The translations under genes were made by a program, and so were the position numbers. The notes beneath the pieces are model-generated. The model was not told the DNA's origin, searched no databases, and saw only the letters and a program-made list of their open reading frames with translations. This document shows, piece by piece, positions 33,626 through 42,103 of a DNA stretch of 56,540 nt. Within the stretch, counting starts at the first letter, position 1. Each line of letters starts with the position of its first letter. The stretch is from CAZLFA01 sp964558665 (GTDB taxonomy: Bacteria; Desulfobacterota; Syntrophia; Syntrophales; PHBD01), in assembly GCA_964558665.1 (NCBI GenBank), contig CAZLFA010000018.1, positions 1 to 56,540 on the forward strand, given 5' to 3'.

Positions 33626-35434
33626 ATGCCGGGATTTGCAAGAATCATATTCCGTCTGAGTGTTGTTCTGCTGATGTTATATCCGACAGTCGCCTTCGGC
33701 AGCGTGGGCGTCATGAACATCCGGCACTGGACGGCGACCGATCATACCAGGATCGTCATAGATACGAGCCAGGAGGCTAAATATAAGCTGGAAAAGAGCG
33801 ATAAAAAGCTGACGATCGATTTTATCGATGCCGTTGCCGCGAAAGGGTTGCCGCGTCGAATTGTTCTGAACAAACCGGGAATTGAAAGGATTCAAACATC
33901 TCAGCGCCCGGACAGGACTCTGCGCATCGAACTGTTTCTCCCCGGCGGCGTGGAAAGCAAGGTTTTTAAACTGAAAAAATTTCAGGATAAGCCCGACCGG
34001 GTGGTCATCGACATCGGTTTGCCGGACGTGGCAAAACAGGAAAGCATTACCAGGAAAGAGGTCAAGATCCAGAGAAAGGCGAAGATTGTCATTATCGATC
34101 CGGGACACGGGGGTGATGACCCCGGGGCCATAGGTAAAGGCGGTACAAGAGAAAAGACGGTTGTCCTCGCCATCAGCAAAAAGCTGAGAGATATTCTGAA
34201 CAGTCAAAACGGCTACCGGGCCTTCCTCACCAGGAAAGGCGACTATTATGTCTCATTCAATAAAAGATTGACCATTGCCAGGGAATACGGGGCCGATCTG
34301 TTTGTCAGCATTCACGCTGATGCCTTCCGGGGGAGAAGCGCCCGGGGCAGTTCCGTATATTGCCTGTCATTGAGGGGGGCAAGCAGCGAAGCCGGACGTA
34401 TTCTGGCGAAGAACGAGAACCTTTCGGACGTCATCGGCGGCGTTCCCGATGCGGAAAGCAGCGACGAGTCCGACCCCATTGTTCTCAACATGTTTCAGAC
34501 AAACACCATCAATCAGTCAAAGGCCTTCGGCAATCAGGTAATAAGGCATCTTAACGGTGTCAATCATATCAAGCACGCGGTAGTTCAGGAGGCACCTTTC
34601 CGTGTTCTCAAGCTTCCCGACATACCCTCGCTGCTGATAGAAACTGCATTCATCTCCAATCCGGGAGAGGAGCAGTTGCTGAAAAGCGGCAGACATCAAG
34701 CCAAGCTGGCGAACGCCATCGCCGACGCCATTGTCGAGTTTATCCCGATCCAGCCGCCTGAAAAGCCGAAGATAATAATAACAAAGGATCAGGGAAAGAA
34801 AAAGACCGGCGGATTATCGGCCGATCCGGGGAAAAAACGCCCGTCAGTCTACAAGGTGCGAAAAGGGGATACAATAGCTTCCATTGCACAGAAATACGAG
34901 ACAACGATCGCGGTTCTGCTGAAGCTTAACAATATGAAGCTGGACGATCCGCTTTTTGTTGACAGGAAAATCAAGCTGCCGGCGCAGGAGGCGGACAAAA
35001 AACAGGACATGACGGATGCGCGTCAGACGAAAAAGAACGGCACTAAAACCTACAAGGTGGTCAGGGGAGACACGCTGGGAATCATTGCCGGCAGGTTTGA
35101 AGTCGATGTGGAAAAGCTTGCATCTCTCAACAATATGGATATTAAGGACCCGCTGTATGTCGGCCGCCGCTTGAAGATACCCGAACGGACGCAGCAGGAA
35201 GGCGCCCTGAAAAAAGAGGAGCAGGAAAAGGATGTCTCCCCGGAGATAAAAAAGCCTGAAGTCCCGCCTGCGAAGACGCACATCTATAAAGTAAAGGAAG
35301 GCGACACGGTCTTGATTATTGCCAGAAAATGCAATACGACAATAGGGGAACTGCTCAGGCTGAACAATATCCAACTGACCGATCCGCTGTACATCGATCA
35401 GGAGCTTGTTGTGCCCGATGAAACGCCGAAATAG
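33626..35434 (+). CDS. N-acetylmuramoyl-L-alanine amidase with AMIN and three LysM domains (AmiC-like)
   Basis: About 602 residues. A signal peptide (ARIIFRLSVVLLMLYPTVAFG) is followed by an AMIN domain, about 25-135, which targets septal peptidoglycan. Amidase_3 lies at about 150-375 with the zinc-site sequence IIDPGHGGDDPGA, SIHADAF and LIETAFISNPGEE with the catalytic Glu. Three LysM repeats follow (YKVRKGDTIASIA, YKVVRGDTLGIIA, YKVKEGDTVLIIA), joined by Lys/Gln-rich linkers. It cleaves the stem peptide from MurNAc during daughter-cell separation. Three C-terminal LysMs are more than usual for AmiC. I prefer the ATG at 33626; a GTG at 33602 would add eight residues. Confidence 0.93.
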   Translation: MPGFARIIFRLSVVLLMLYPTVAFGSVGVMNIRHWTATDHTRIVIDTSQEAKYKLEKSDKKLTIDFIDAVAAKGLPRRIVLNKPGIERIQTSQRPDRTLRIELFLPGGVESKVFKLKKFQDKPDRVVIDIGLPDVAKQESITRKEVKIQRKAKIVIIDPGHGGDDPGAIGKGGTREKTVVLAISKKLRDILNSQNGYRAFLTRKGDYYVSFNKRLTIAREYGADLFVSIHADAFRGRSARGSSVYCLSLRGASSEAGRILAKNENLSDVIGGVPDAESSDESDPIVLNMFQTNTINQSKAFGNQVIRHLNGVNHIKHAVVQEAPFRVLKLPDIPSLLIETAFISNPGEEQLLKSGRHQAKLANAIADAIVEFIPIQPPEKPKIIITKDQGKKKTGGLSADPGKKRPSVYKVRKGDTIASIAQKYETTIAVLLKLNNMKLDDPLFVDRKIKLPAQEADKKQDMTDARQTKKNGTKTYKVVRGDTLGIIAGRFEVDVEKLASLNNMDIKDPLYVGRRLKIPERTQQEGALKKEEQEKDVSPEIKKPEVPPAKTHIYKVKEGDTVLIIARKCNTTIGELLRLNNIQLTDPLYIDQELVVPDETPK

Positions 35435-35435
35435 T

Positions 35436-35464
35436 TTCCGTCCGGAAAGGGCTCTTTTCCGGAC
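35436..35464 (+). repeat. short hairpin repeat at the 3' end of the amidase gene
   Basis: GTCCGGAAA and TTTTCCGGAC form a stem around GGGCTC. The same sequence in variant form (TTTCCGTCCGGGAAGGGCTC) follows the stop at 50036. It may act as an intrinsic-type terminator, though there is no T-tract after it. Confidence 0.6.
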
Positions 35465-35481
35465 AAAAATAGGATAAAGGA

Positions 35482-35946
35482 ATGCAAAGAAGACCGCTAT
35501 TGCCGGTATTGATGTTGACCCTTTTTCTGTCATGCAGTTGCCCTGCGGCAAATACTGCGAACAGCTCATCAATGCCGGGGCTTAAAAAGACAACATCTTC
35601 CCTGCCCGCCGCTGAACGGTATGGTAGTCCGGACCTGGTAAAGCCGTATCTGCCTCCTGACCGGGATCATCTTTTACTGGAGGAAATGCTTAAAACGGAC
35701 GATCTTTACAACAAGAAAGAAGATCAGGTATGGAATGAGCTGACATTCAAATACTTCAGGCTTTCCGTCTCCTCCATGCTGATGGATGAATCGGTCGCCA
35801 AAAAGTATCTGCGCGGCACCTGGGAATTCAAGCCCTGGGAGTCATCGCTTCCCTATTCACAGCTCTTCACCGGCACCTACAGGGATACAATGCGATCGAT
35901 AGGCGGAATCATTGAACCGGAAGTAAAACTTAAAATAGAATTTTGA
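35482..35946 (+). CDS. exported protein of unknown function
   Basis: 154 residues. The N-terminus (RRPLLPVLMLTLFLSCSCPA) reads as a signal peptide, perhaps a lipoprotein with Cys18 or Cys20. The mature part has an acidic middle (LPPDRDHLLLEEMLKTDDLYNKKED) and YLRGTWEFKPWESSLPYSQL; no family is recognised. AAAGGA precedes the ATG. It follows the amidase by about 47 bases and may be co-transcribed, which would suggest an envelope role. Confidence 0.7.
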   Translation: MQRRPLLPVLMLTLFLSCSCPAANTANSSSMPGLKKTTSSLPAAERYGSPDLVKPYLPPDRDHLLLEEMLKTDDLYNKKEDQVWNELTFKYFRLSVSSMLMDESVAKKYLRGTWEFKPWESSLPYSQLFTGTYRDTMRSIGGIIEPEVKLKIEF

Positions 35947-35958
35947 CTTATACATAAT

Positions 35959-36133
35959 CGCAGATTACGCAGTAAAAAAGAGATAAAAGTTTTGCCGCCC
36001 GGGGCGAAGAGGCTTTTCGCGGCTCAGAATATTTTTCACAGGAAAAATATTTAATTCGCCGCTTAAAAACCTCTTTGCCCCGGGAAATATCAGCTTCTTT
36101 AAGTGTCTATATGTACTATTGCGTAATCTGAGA
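35959..36133 (+). repeat. MITE-like hairpin element copy F (family I, complete, variant outer stem)
   Basis: Ends are GCAGATTACGCAGT and ATTGCGTAATCTGAG. The outer stem at 35998-36084 is CCCGGGGCGAAGAGG with CCTCTTTGCCCCGGG, unlike the CCTGGTCAAAGGGG of other copies, yet just as well paired. The core loop is ACAG and one base differs (TTTAATTCGCC). It ends 25 bases before the MBL-fold gene start. Confidence 0.9.
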
Positions 36134-36157
36134 TAATAAAAAGAGAGGAACTTTTAC

Positions 36158-36799
36158 ATGGAAATATTCAGCGGTCTTTATGCCTTCATCTGGCAGGACT
36201 ATACGGAAAACAACTGCAACTCCTATCTGATTACCGGTAAAAAAAACATTCTTATCGATCCCGGACACCTGCATCTCTTCGGGCATGTAACGAGAGGGCT
36301 CAACGCCGCCAAACTGCCTTTGGAGAAGATCGACGTCGTCATTGTAACGCACGGCCATCCCGACCACATGGAAGCTATTGCCAAACTTGAAAAGCCGACC
36401 CTGCTGGCCATGAACCGGGCCGAACATGAGTTTATCAGGAAGCTTGCCGGGCATTATATCAGAATTCCGGAGCCGGATTTCTTTATCGGCGAGGGGGATT
36501 TAACAATCGGAGAGCATCGCTTTGAAGTTATGGTTACACCCGGCCATACGCCTGCTTCCATATGTCTTTACTGGCCGGAAAAGAAGGCCCTCTTTACCGG
36601 CGACGTCGTTTTTGCGCAGGGGATAGGGCGCACCGATCTGCCGGGGGGAAGCGGTAAACAGCTCAAGGAAAGCATCAAGCGGCTTGCCGCTCTCGATGTT
36701 GAATATCTTTTTTCAGGCCACGGAAATATTGTCAGCGGCAGGAAGGCTGTTCAGGAGAATTTTCAGATAATAGAAAAGCACTGGTTCGGTTATCTGTAA
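36158..36799 (+). CDS. MBL-fold hydrolase, glyoxalase-II-like
   Basis: 213 residues. NCNSYLITGKKNILIDPGH opens the fold, VIVTHGHPDHMEA is the HxHxDH metal site, VTPGHTPASICLYW the next His and LFTGDVVFAQGIGRTDLPGGSG the bridging Asp, and FSGHGNIV the last His. This pattern is that of the GloB/hydroxyacylglutathione-hydrolase-like and persulfide-dioxygenase-like group. The substrate may be a thioester but is not determined. GAGAGG lies upstream of the ATG. Confidence 0.88.
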   Translation: MEIFSGLYAFIWQDYTENNCNSYLITGKKNILIDPGHLHLFGHVTRGLNAAKLPLEKIDVVIVTHGHPDHMEAIAKLEKPTLLAMNRAEHEFIRKLAGHYIRIPEPDFFIGEGDLTIGEHRFEVMVTPGHTPASICLYWPEKKALFTGDVVFAQGIGRTDLPGGSGKQLKESIKRLAALDVEYLFSGHGNIVSGRKAVQENFQIIEKHWFGYL

Positions 36800-36859
36800 A
36801 AGCCGGTACCGATTTACGCCGTACCGGGTGAGCGTCTCCTTGATAAAAAAAGTTTTCAG

Positions 36860-37822
36860 TTACGGCCCTTCGCCGATGACTGTGGCGTCCTCCGGGCATC
36901 GCTGATTGATGCCGCTTACCCATGCCCTTCTGATTTTATACTTGCCCTCTGCGTCGACATCGGCCCGGTAGGAAGGATAGGTGAACATCATACTTTCCTT
37001 CGCCGGCAGAAGAAAGACCGTAAAAGACTTCCCGTCTTTTTTTGGTTCCATAATATACCTGCGCCGGGCGTCACGGATTTTTTCCTTTTGGGAAGCAAGC
37101 GCTGCGTCCAGATTATCAAGTTCCTTCCTGTTCCGCTTTTTGTCGCGGGTGAGCTCCAGCCTTTTGGTTTCCAGTGAGACCATGTTTTTCAGGTCTGTTT
37201 TTTCCAGCCGCAGCATATAGCCGCCCGTTCCGTAAGAGGTTCCGTGCTGCACAAACACCAGGGTCAGCAGAGACATTATGACGGTGATGACTGCGAGGGC
37301 GCAGCCGGACGATATAAGCCGGGACGGCCTTGCATCGTGCAGATAATCAGGCTTGCCTACGGTGCGCCGGGCGATCATGCCCCAGCGTATCAGTTGTCCG
37401 GACCTGTAGATTGCATATATGCCGAAGGCCAGGCAGAGAAGTAACGACATCCCTGCAAATGCCAGAGACCAGATAATGATGAACAGCCAGAATACTGTTT
37501 TTGCCGCTGTCTTTAAATATGAAACGACCTTGCTCTTGCTGTCCGCTCCGGGCGGTTTCAGCCGGTTGATGATCGTGTATCCGCCGGCCAGCATCGTCAG
37601 CATGATCATGGCAATGGGGATCAGATAGGCGAACATCACCTCGCCGACTGTACCGGGCGGATTGTTCGCATAAGCGGGAAGAGCGCCGAATACCACCAGC
37701 ATGAAAACAAGAAGGACCGCCGCCGGGAACCTTGTCCTCATTTGTCTGCCGGGTTTCGCTGCAGATAACGGCGGGCTCTTGCTGCGGTTACTGAAACTTC
37801 GATTCAAATATGAAGTCTTCAT
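36860..37822 (-). CDS. membrane protein of unknown function with a C-terminal coiled coil
   Basis: 320 residues. A first hydrophobic segment (VLLVFMLVVFGALPAYA) looks like a signal sequence. TM helices follow (AYLIPIAMIMLTMLAGGYTI, FWLFIIIWSLAFAGMSLLLCLAFGIYAIY, CALAVITVIMSLLTLVFV). Then a coiled coil at about 220-265 (LEKTDLKNMVSLETKRLELTRDKKRNRKELDNLDAALASQKEKI) and a small beta region follow. Not recognised. ATGA overlap with the upstream gene fixes the start. Last gene of the long operon. Confidence 0.72.
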   Translation of the reverse strand: MKTSYLNRSFSNRSKSPPLSAAKPGRQMRTRFPAAVLLVFMLVVFGALPAYANNPPGTVGEVMFAYLIPIAMIMLTMLAGGYTIINRLKPPGADSKSKVVSYLKTAAKTVFWLFIIIWSLAFAGMSLLLCLAFGIYAIYRSGQLIRWGMIARRTVGKPDYLHDARPSRLISSGCALAVITVIMSLLTLVFVQHGTSYGTGGYMLRLEKTDLKNMVSLETKRLELTRDKKRNRKELDNLDAALASQKEKIRDARRRYIMEPKKDGKSFTVFLLPAKESMMFTYPSYRADVDAEGKYKIRRAWVSGINQRCPEDATVIGEGP

Positions 37823-38412
37823 GATTTTACTTCCCTCCATGAGAAAATCCAATCCTCATCCGGCATGAAATCCAGTTTGTTGAATTCGAGGAATCCATTT
37901 TCGTTTTTGTTTAATGCATAGTTGGAAGATACAATATCAACTCCGTGTGTGTATATGCGATAGGCTGCCTTCTCCAGCGGTTTCCGCCACTGTCTCGTCG
38001 TCAGAAGGATATAACGGGCATCTCCCTGCGGAGACCGCTGATGGTATTGAACGTGGATGGTGCAGAAACCGTTTGCAGCCAGCCGCAATGTCGTGCGCTG
38101 CTTGTCCCAGAGATGCAGGGTGCCGATGTCATTCATCTCAGGTTCTAACTGCCGGACAAAAAACCGGTCGGGTGCGGGATGCCTTTCATCTACGGGAAAA
38201 GGAATCGACAATCCCTGACGAACCGGGAAAGGGAGCCTGTTCCGATATGTATAATAACCGTCCACGACGATCCGTTCCCGATGAACATTGATTTCAATAA
38301 GCTCTTCCGTGAAATCGACAATCGGTAAAAGTCCGCAGATAAAGGGCAGAGGAAGCAGACAGAGTATCAGGCTGTAAGCAGGCCTGGTCAGATGACTACC
38401 GATTCTTTTCAT
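37819..38412 (-). CDS. exported or membrane-anchored protein of unknown function
   Basis: 197 residues. One N-terminal hydrophobic segment (YSLILCLLPLPFICGLLPIV) and an extracytoplasmic beta-rich part (ELIEINVHRERIVVDGYYTYRN, FCTIHVQYHQRSPQGDARYIL). No family recognised. It overlaps nadR by 17 bases upstream and the following membrane protein by four bases downstream, so all three are translationally coupled. With its neighbour it may form an envelope complex. Confidence 0.7.
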   Translation of the reverse strand: MKRIGSHLTRPAYSLILCLLPLPFICGLLPIVDFTEELIEINVHRERIVVDGYYTYRNRLPFPVRQGLSIPFPVDERHPAPDRFFVRQLEPEMNDIGTLHLWDKQRTTLRLAANGFCTIHVQYHQRSPQGDARYILLTTRQWRKPLEKAAYRIYTHGVDIVSSNYALNKNENGFLEFNKLDFMPDEDWIFSWREVKS

Positions 38413-39391
38413 ATTTGTTTTCTGTCCTTAATAAATCATCCACCGCTGCCACGGCCTTCTGAAACCTATCTTCCCAGCTGCCTGTGATTAGCACGTACGG
38501 CGATCCCCTGTCTTCGAGTTTGCGCAGGAACCTTTCATACATCTCTTGACGCCGGTGCCCCAGGTCGCGCTGCGGGTCATCATACCAGGGTGTGTCGATA
38601 AAGAAAAGAAGGTAGAGATCATAGGCATTGGCTTCGTAAACCCAGTCGGGATAGCTGGGCGTGCAACCGAAATAGACCTCGGTGTATATTTCCGTCGTCA
38701 GCACGTCCGAATCGACAAAGAGCACCTTCCCGGCAACCTGCCTTTTGGCCATGATCTCCTGTGCATGAGCCGGACCGATCAGCGGCACATGCTCCGGGCT
38801 GAAGCTGCCCGCGCCGATGATTTCCCTGGCAACTTCCGGAACCCATTCTGTATCATAGCGGCGGGCAAGCATTTCTGCCATGACCGTCTTCCCTGTGCTC
38901 TCCGGACCGTAAAGGCAGACTGTCTTGACAAAATAGGGTCGCGCCGCAGGGATAATCCATTCCCAGTACAGAGAGGGCGCGCTTCTGATCATGGATGCCG
39001 AGACGGGGTTCCCGGCTCGATCCGGATCGAAGGGGACATGGTCTGCTCCCATATATTCGGCGACGAACTCCCCGTACTTCTCCGAGGAGAATAGCACATC
39101 CGTTGCCGGATAGCGACCGGCAAGATATTCCGCCCAGACCTTTGAAACCTCGCGCGAGGAAACAGGTGCATCGGGCAGATCGTCCTCCGTATATTCGATA
39201 ACTATTCCCGCATCGTCCTTGAATGTTTCCCTGAGCCACTGCTCTCTGAGAGTGCCCGGTATCGGTTCATCAGGGCGTGCGCCGATGAGAACCGTCAGCT
39301 TTTCGCACCGGAGCCCGGCAAACTCGATAAGCGCCATGTGCCCCAGATGCGGAGGCATGAATTTACCGATGATCAGCCCCGATCGTTTCAT
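38396..39391 (-). CDS. nadR: bifunctional NMN adenylyltransferase / nicotinamide riboside kinase (NadR-like, no HTH)
   Basis: 331 residues. The N-terminal nucleotidyltransferase domain has GKFMPPHLGHMALIE with the HxGH site (His15, His18) and SASMIRSAP. The C-terminal P-loop kinase has CLYGPESTGKT (Gly162-Thr169) and VLFVDSDVLTTEIY as a Walker-B-type strand. The pair converts nicotinamide riboside to NMN and then NAD+. The DNA-binding domain of enterobacterial NadR is absent. The ATG at 39391 overlaps the pnuC stop (ATGA), and the 115 upstream in-frame codons are antisense-like shadow of pnuC. Its place after pnuC makes nicotinamide riboside salvage nearly certain. Confidence 0.93.
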   Translation of the reverse strand: MKRSGLIIGKFMPPHLGHMALIEFAGLRCEKLTVLIGARPDEPIPGTLREQWLRETFKDDAGIVIEYTEDDLPDAPVSSREVSKVWAEYLAGRYPATDVLFSSEKYGEFVAEYMGADHVPFDPDRAGNPVSASMIRSAPSLYWEWIIPAARPYFVKTVCLYGPESTGKTVMAEMLARRYDTEWVPEVAREIIGAGSFSPEHVPLIGPAHAQEIMAKRQVAGKVLFVDSDVLTTEIYTEVYFGCTPSYPDWVYEANAYDLYLLFFIDTPWYDDPQRDLGHRRQEMYERFLRKLEDRGSPYVLITGSWEDRFQKAVAAVDDLLRTENKYEKNR

Positions 39392-40095
39392 GTCTCCGCC
39401 TCGCACGTGGCACTTATCATCCTGTCCGCTTCCCGATCGTAGCCAGCATATTCCCGGCGCCATACGAAAAGTCCCATGGCAGCCAGCATTCCGAAGACAA
39501 GATACTCCAGGGAAACGAGTTTTATGCCCCTCAGGAAATAAACAAAAACGGCCAGGATGTCCACGAATATCCAGAAATACCAGCAATCCAGTTTTTTCCC
39601 GGCCATGAGAATTGTCGCGGTGACGGAGAATACGGCAATGAAGGAATCGAGATAGGGGAATGCCGACGGACGCGGAAACAGGGCAGGGATGTAAAGATGC
39701 AGCCTGCTCATGAGAAGGCCGAACGCGGCGCCGCATGCGGCGGACGCGGCGACAACGGCGGCAAGACGGTTTGCCGCCAGTGAAGTTATTCTGAGTTCAT
39801 TGCGCGAATTGGCTTCATCGGGGCTCCGCGGGTTTGCCCATTTTATCCAGCCGTAGATGCTCATGACAAAGAAGAACACCTGCAGGAGCATGTCGGCGTA
39901 CAGGTGCACCTGGTAGAACATGAAAAAGAAGCAGACGATGTTGATGATTCCCACCGGCCAGCAGGAGATCCTTTCCCTGGCGGTGAGCCATACGCAGGCA
40001 AGGCCGGTCAGCGTTCCTGCCAGTTCCAGGCCGCTCAGAGGATATCCCCAGACGGTTATTAAAGGAATCGATACGTCGATAAAACTTTCCGGCAT
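39388..40095 (-). CDS. pnuC: nicotinamide riboside transporter PnuC
   Basis: 235 residues, about seven helices. GTLTGLACVWLTARERISCWPVGIINIVCFFFMFYQVHLYADMLLQVFFFVMSIYGW is the conserved PnuC core, with WPVGI and the Q/Y/D motif lining the substrate path. KKLDCWYFWIFVDILAVFVYFLRGI completes it. The ATG at 40095 sits in a TAATG overlap with the upstream gene. It imports nicotinamide riboside by facilitated diffusion, pulled by the kinase of NadR. Confidence 0.94.
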   Translation of the reverse strand: MPESFIDVSIPLITVWGYPLSGLELAGTLTGLACVWLTARERISCWPVGIINIVCFFFMFYQVHLYADMLLQVFFFVMSIYGWIKWANPRSPDEANSRNELRITSLAANRLAAVVAASAACGAAFGLLMSRLHLYIPALFPRPSAFPYLDSFIAVFSVTATILMAGKKLDCWYFWIFVDILAVFVYFLRGIKLVSLEYLVFGMLAAMGLFVWRREYAGYDREADRMISATCEAET

Positions 40096-41492
40096 TACAG
40101 CTCCCTGATGAACGGCTCCCACTTTCCCAGCTCCGGGTGAAGGCCGTCGCTTATATGAACAGCAATGTTTCCCCCGAAGAGATTAACGATATCCTCTTTC
40201 ATACGTTCATCCTGCCCTGTGAAGACGAGACGGTCAAGATCGGCGCCGGCCAGTTTCAATGTGACTGAGTGATCGGGCGTCTGCACGAACTGGAAGTGCC
40301 CGACAGCCGGGTAGCGCCGGGCGATCCCCGCCAGGTCAAGGGTGTTGACTGCCTGCCCCTGCGGTGTGGAAAAGACAACCAGGCGGCGGCTTTGCGAAAG
40401 CCTGACGAGCGGAAGGGGATCGGGGAGCTTGTGGTCGTATATGACAATCCCTCTGTCGCCCGTTCGGTATCTGAGGAGAGGCAGATAAGGATTGCGTCCG
40501 CCTGTGACGAGTATCTCACCTTCCGTACCGGGGGAGACCGGCCGGTTGTCGGCATCTACTGCCTCTATAAAAATGTCGTTGGGTATCAACTGCATATATT
40601 CCGGGCTTTCGGGAACGGAGCAGGCGATGGGGCCGGTCTCGTTTGTGGAGTATAAATCGACAAGCGGACATCCGAAGTGCTTTTCTATCTGCGACCTGAT
40701 GAACCCGTCCAGCGTGAGTGCGGAGGACAGCATGATGCGGGGACGATAAGAAATGCCGATGCGCATTGCCTCCGAGAAGGCATAGGGATCTCCGGATAGA
40801 AACACCGGCTCCATGCCGGGAATGTATCGGTGAACGCTGTCAACCTTTCTCCAGCCCGAAGGGTCGAGGTTTATCTTGGCGAATCCGGCGCCGCCCAGGT
40901 ATGAGTGGCAGGCGCAGTAGACGATGGTTTTTTTCTGGGCGCAAAGCTGTATGGCGGCAACAGTGCGGTGATCATAAGAGGCGCTGAGGCCGTTTCTGCG
41001 CAGGGCGTACTGAATGAGCGGATCGTAATGGCCGTTGGCCACAGGGTCGCTGGGCACCCGGATCGGCTCGCCCGTCGTTCCCGAAGTGGGAAGCACGATA
41101 AGGCGGCTCAAGTCGGCGTCCCGGGGTATGATTGTGTCAATCCGCTGCCGGATGTCAGACCTTTCCATGGGTCTGACAGCGGCAAAATCCTTTTCCGGAT
41201 CGATGCCCGCAATCTTTTCTGCGATATAGGTGCTTCCCCCGGCTGTCTCTTTTATCCATGAGATTATTTCTCCGGACGGGCAGGCTTCATGCCTGGATCG
41301 CCTTGTGTGCAGGCGTTCCTCGAAGTCCCTGATAATGCGCGTGTCTTCCGCAGTGAGGCGGTCGCCGATTTTGATGTTCCAGAAAGGAGCATCTTCATGC
41401 TCGCTCATCTTTCTGTAGAGGGGCATCCACTCAGGCCTGAAAAGCGGATTGCGCAGGCTGATATCTTTCGGGATTATGTCCGGCATATTCAT
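40095..41492 (-). CDS. PaaK-like adenylate-forming enzyme (AMP-binding superfamily)
   Basis: 465 residues. LPTSGTTGEPIRV is the ATP-phosphate loop, VDLYSTNETGPIA the A5-type motif with the Glu that binds ATP/Mg, and LPLLRYRTGDRG the A7/A8 hinge. The overall layout is like phenylacetate-CoA ligase and coenzyme F390 synthetase, not like long-chain acyl-CoA synthetases. It should activate a carboxylate as an acyl-adenylate. No acceptor thiol or carrier protein is encoded nearby, and the C-terminal catalytic Lys cannot be identified with certainty. Overlaps on both sides (ATGA upstream, TAATG downstream) embed it in the MoxR-VWA-NAD operon. Confidence 0.82.
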   Translation of the reverse strand: MNMPDIIPKDISLRNPLFRPEWMPLYRKMSEHEDAPFWNIKIGDRLTAEDTRIIRDFEERLHTRRSRHEACPSGEIISWIKETAGGSTYIAEKIAGIDPEKDFAAVRPMERSDIRQRIDTIIPRDADLSRLIVLPTSGTTGEPIRVPSDPVANGHYDPLIQYALRRNGLSASYDHRTVAAIQLCAQKKTIVYCACHSYLGGAGFAKINLDPSGWRKVDSVHRYIPGMEPVFLSGDPYAFSEAMRIGISYRPRIMLSSALTLDGFIRSQIEKHFGCPLVDLYSTNETGPIACSVPESPEYMQLIPNDIFIEAVDADNRPVSPGTEGEILVTGGRNPYLPLLRYRTGDRGIVIYDHKLPDPLPLVRLSQSRRLVVFSTPQGQAVNTLDLAGIARRYPAVGHFQFVQTPDHSVTLKLAGADLDRLVFTGQDERMKEDIVNLFGGNIAVHISDGLHPELGKWEPFIREL

Positions 41493-42103
41493 TCTCTGCT
41501 CATCTTCGATGCCGCTTCTTCCGCGGCCTTGCGGGCCATTGCCTTACGGATTTCCTGCACACGTTTCTGGGCCTCTCTTGATTTCTCCATGACCTTGGCC
41601 CGCTCCACGGAGCTGATCGAGAAGAATCTGTCGCGCGCCACGATGTCGTTCTCCCCCTGGGGAAGGAGACCCAGCCCGTCGAGCAGGATGCGGCCGATTT
41701 CTTCCCTGCCCTCCGGTTCGGTGACGTATCTCCCGGCCTGTGCGGCATCGGTATGCCTTCTCAAATCTCTCGTGATCAGTGTCATGATGCCGTTTCTGAA
41801 CGATTCCCCTTTTTTCTCTGCAAATTCGCCGAACCAGGGATCGTGAAGCAGATAGCAAAGACAGTGGACCGCCAGCAGATAGTTGCGGTTCTTCGCGTCA
41901 GCGGGGAGATTGAATCCGCCTGCCTCATCCGCCGACAGGAAGCCGAGACCAAGCCAGGAGAGGGTATCGGAAAGAAGGGCGGCCGTGGAGACGGAACCTT
42001 CTGTCCTGTCCTTGTGCGTCATAGTCGGCTCAGCCAGAAAGGGGTCCGGTATTTCGGATATCCGGTGCGTAAGGTACGTTATGGACGGTCCCTCTTCCGT
42101 CAT
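41489..42103 (-). CDS. protein of unknown function in the MoxR-VWA operon
   Basis: 204 residues, soluble, mostly helical. It begins MTEEGPSITYLTHRISEIPDP. The middle (FNLPADAKNRNYLLAVHCLCYLLHDPWFGEF) is hydrophobic enough for a compact domain, and a charged C-terminal coiled coil (VERAKVMEKSREAQKRVQEIRKAMARKAAEEAA) follows. No family recognised. It overlaps the VWA gene and the PaaK-like gene by four bases each. Confidence 0.75.
   Translation of the reverse strand: MTEEGPSITYLTHRISEIPDPFLAEPTMTHKDRTEGSVSTAALLSDTLSWLGLGFLSADEAGGFNLPADAKNRNYLLAVHCLCYLLHDPWFGEFAEKKGESFRNGIMTLITRDLRRHTDAAQAGRYVTEPEGREEIGRILLDGLGLLPQGENDIVARDRFFSISSVERAKVMEKSREAQKRVQEIRKAMARKAAEEAASKMSRE

Noticed and set aside
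38396..39391. Classical NadR with transcriptional repressor function
   Set aside because: No helix-turn-helix domain precedes the nucleotidyltransferase domain, so only the enzymatic roles are supported.
39392..39736. Upstream in-frame extension of nadR
   Set aside because: The extension lies wholly within pnuC in another frame; the nucleotidyltransferase domain begins right at 39391.
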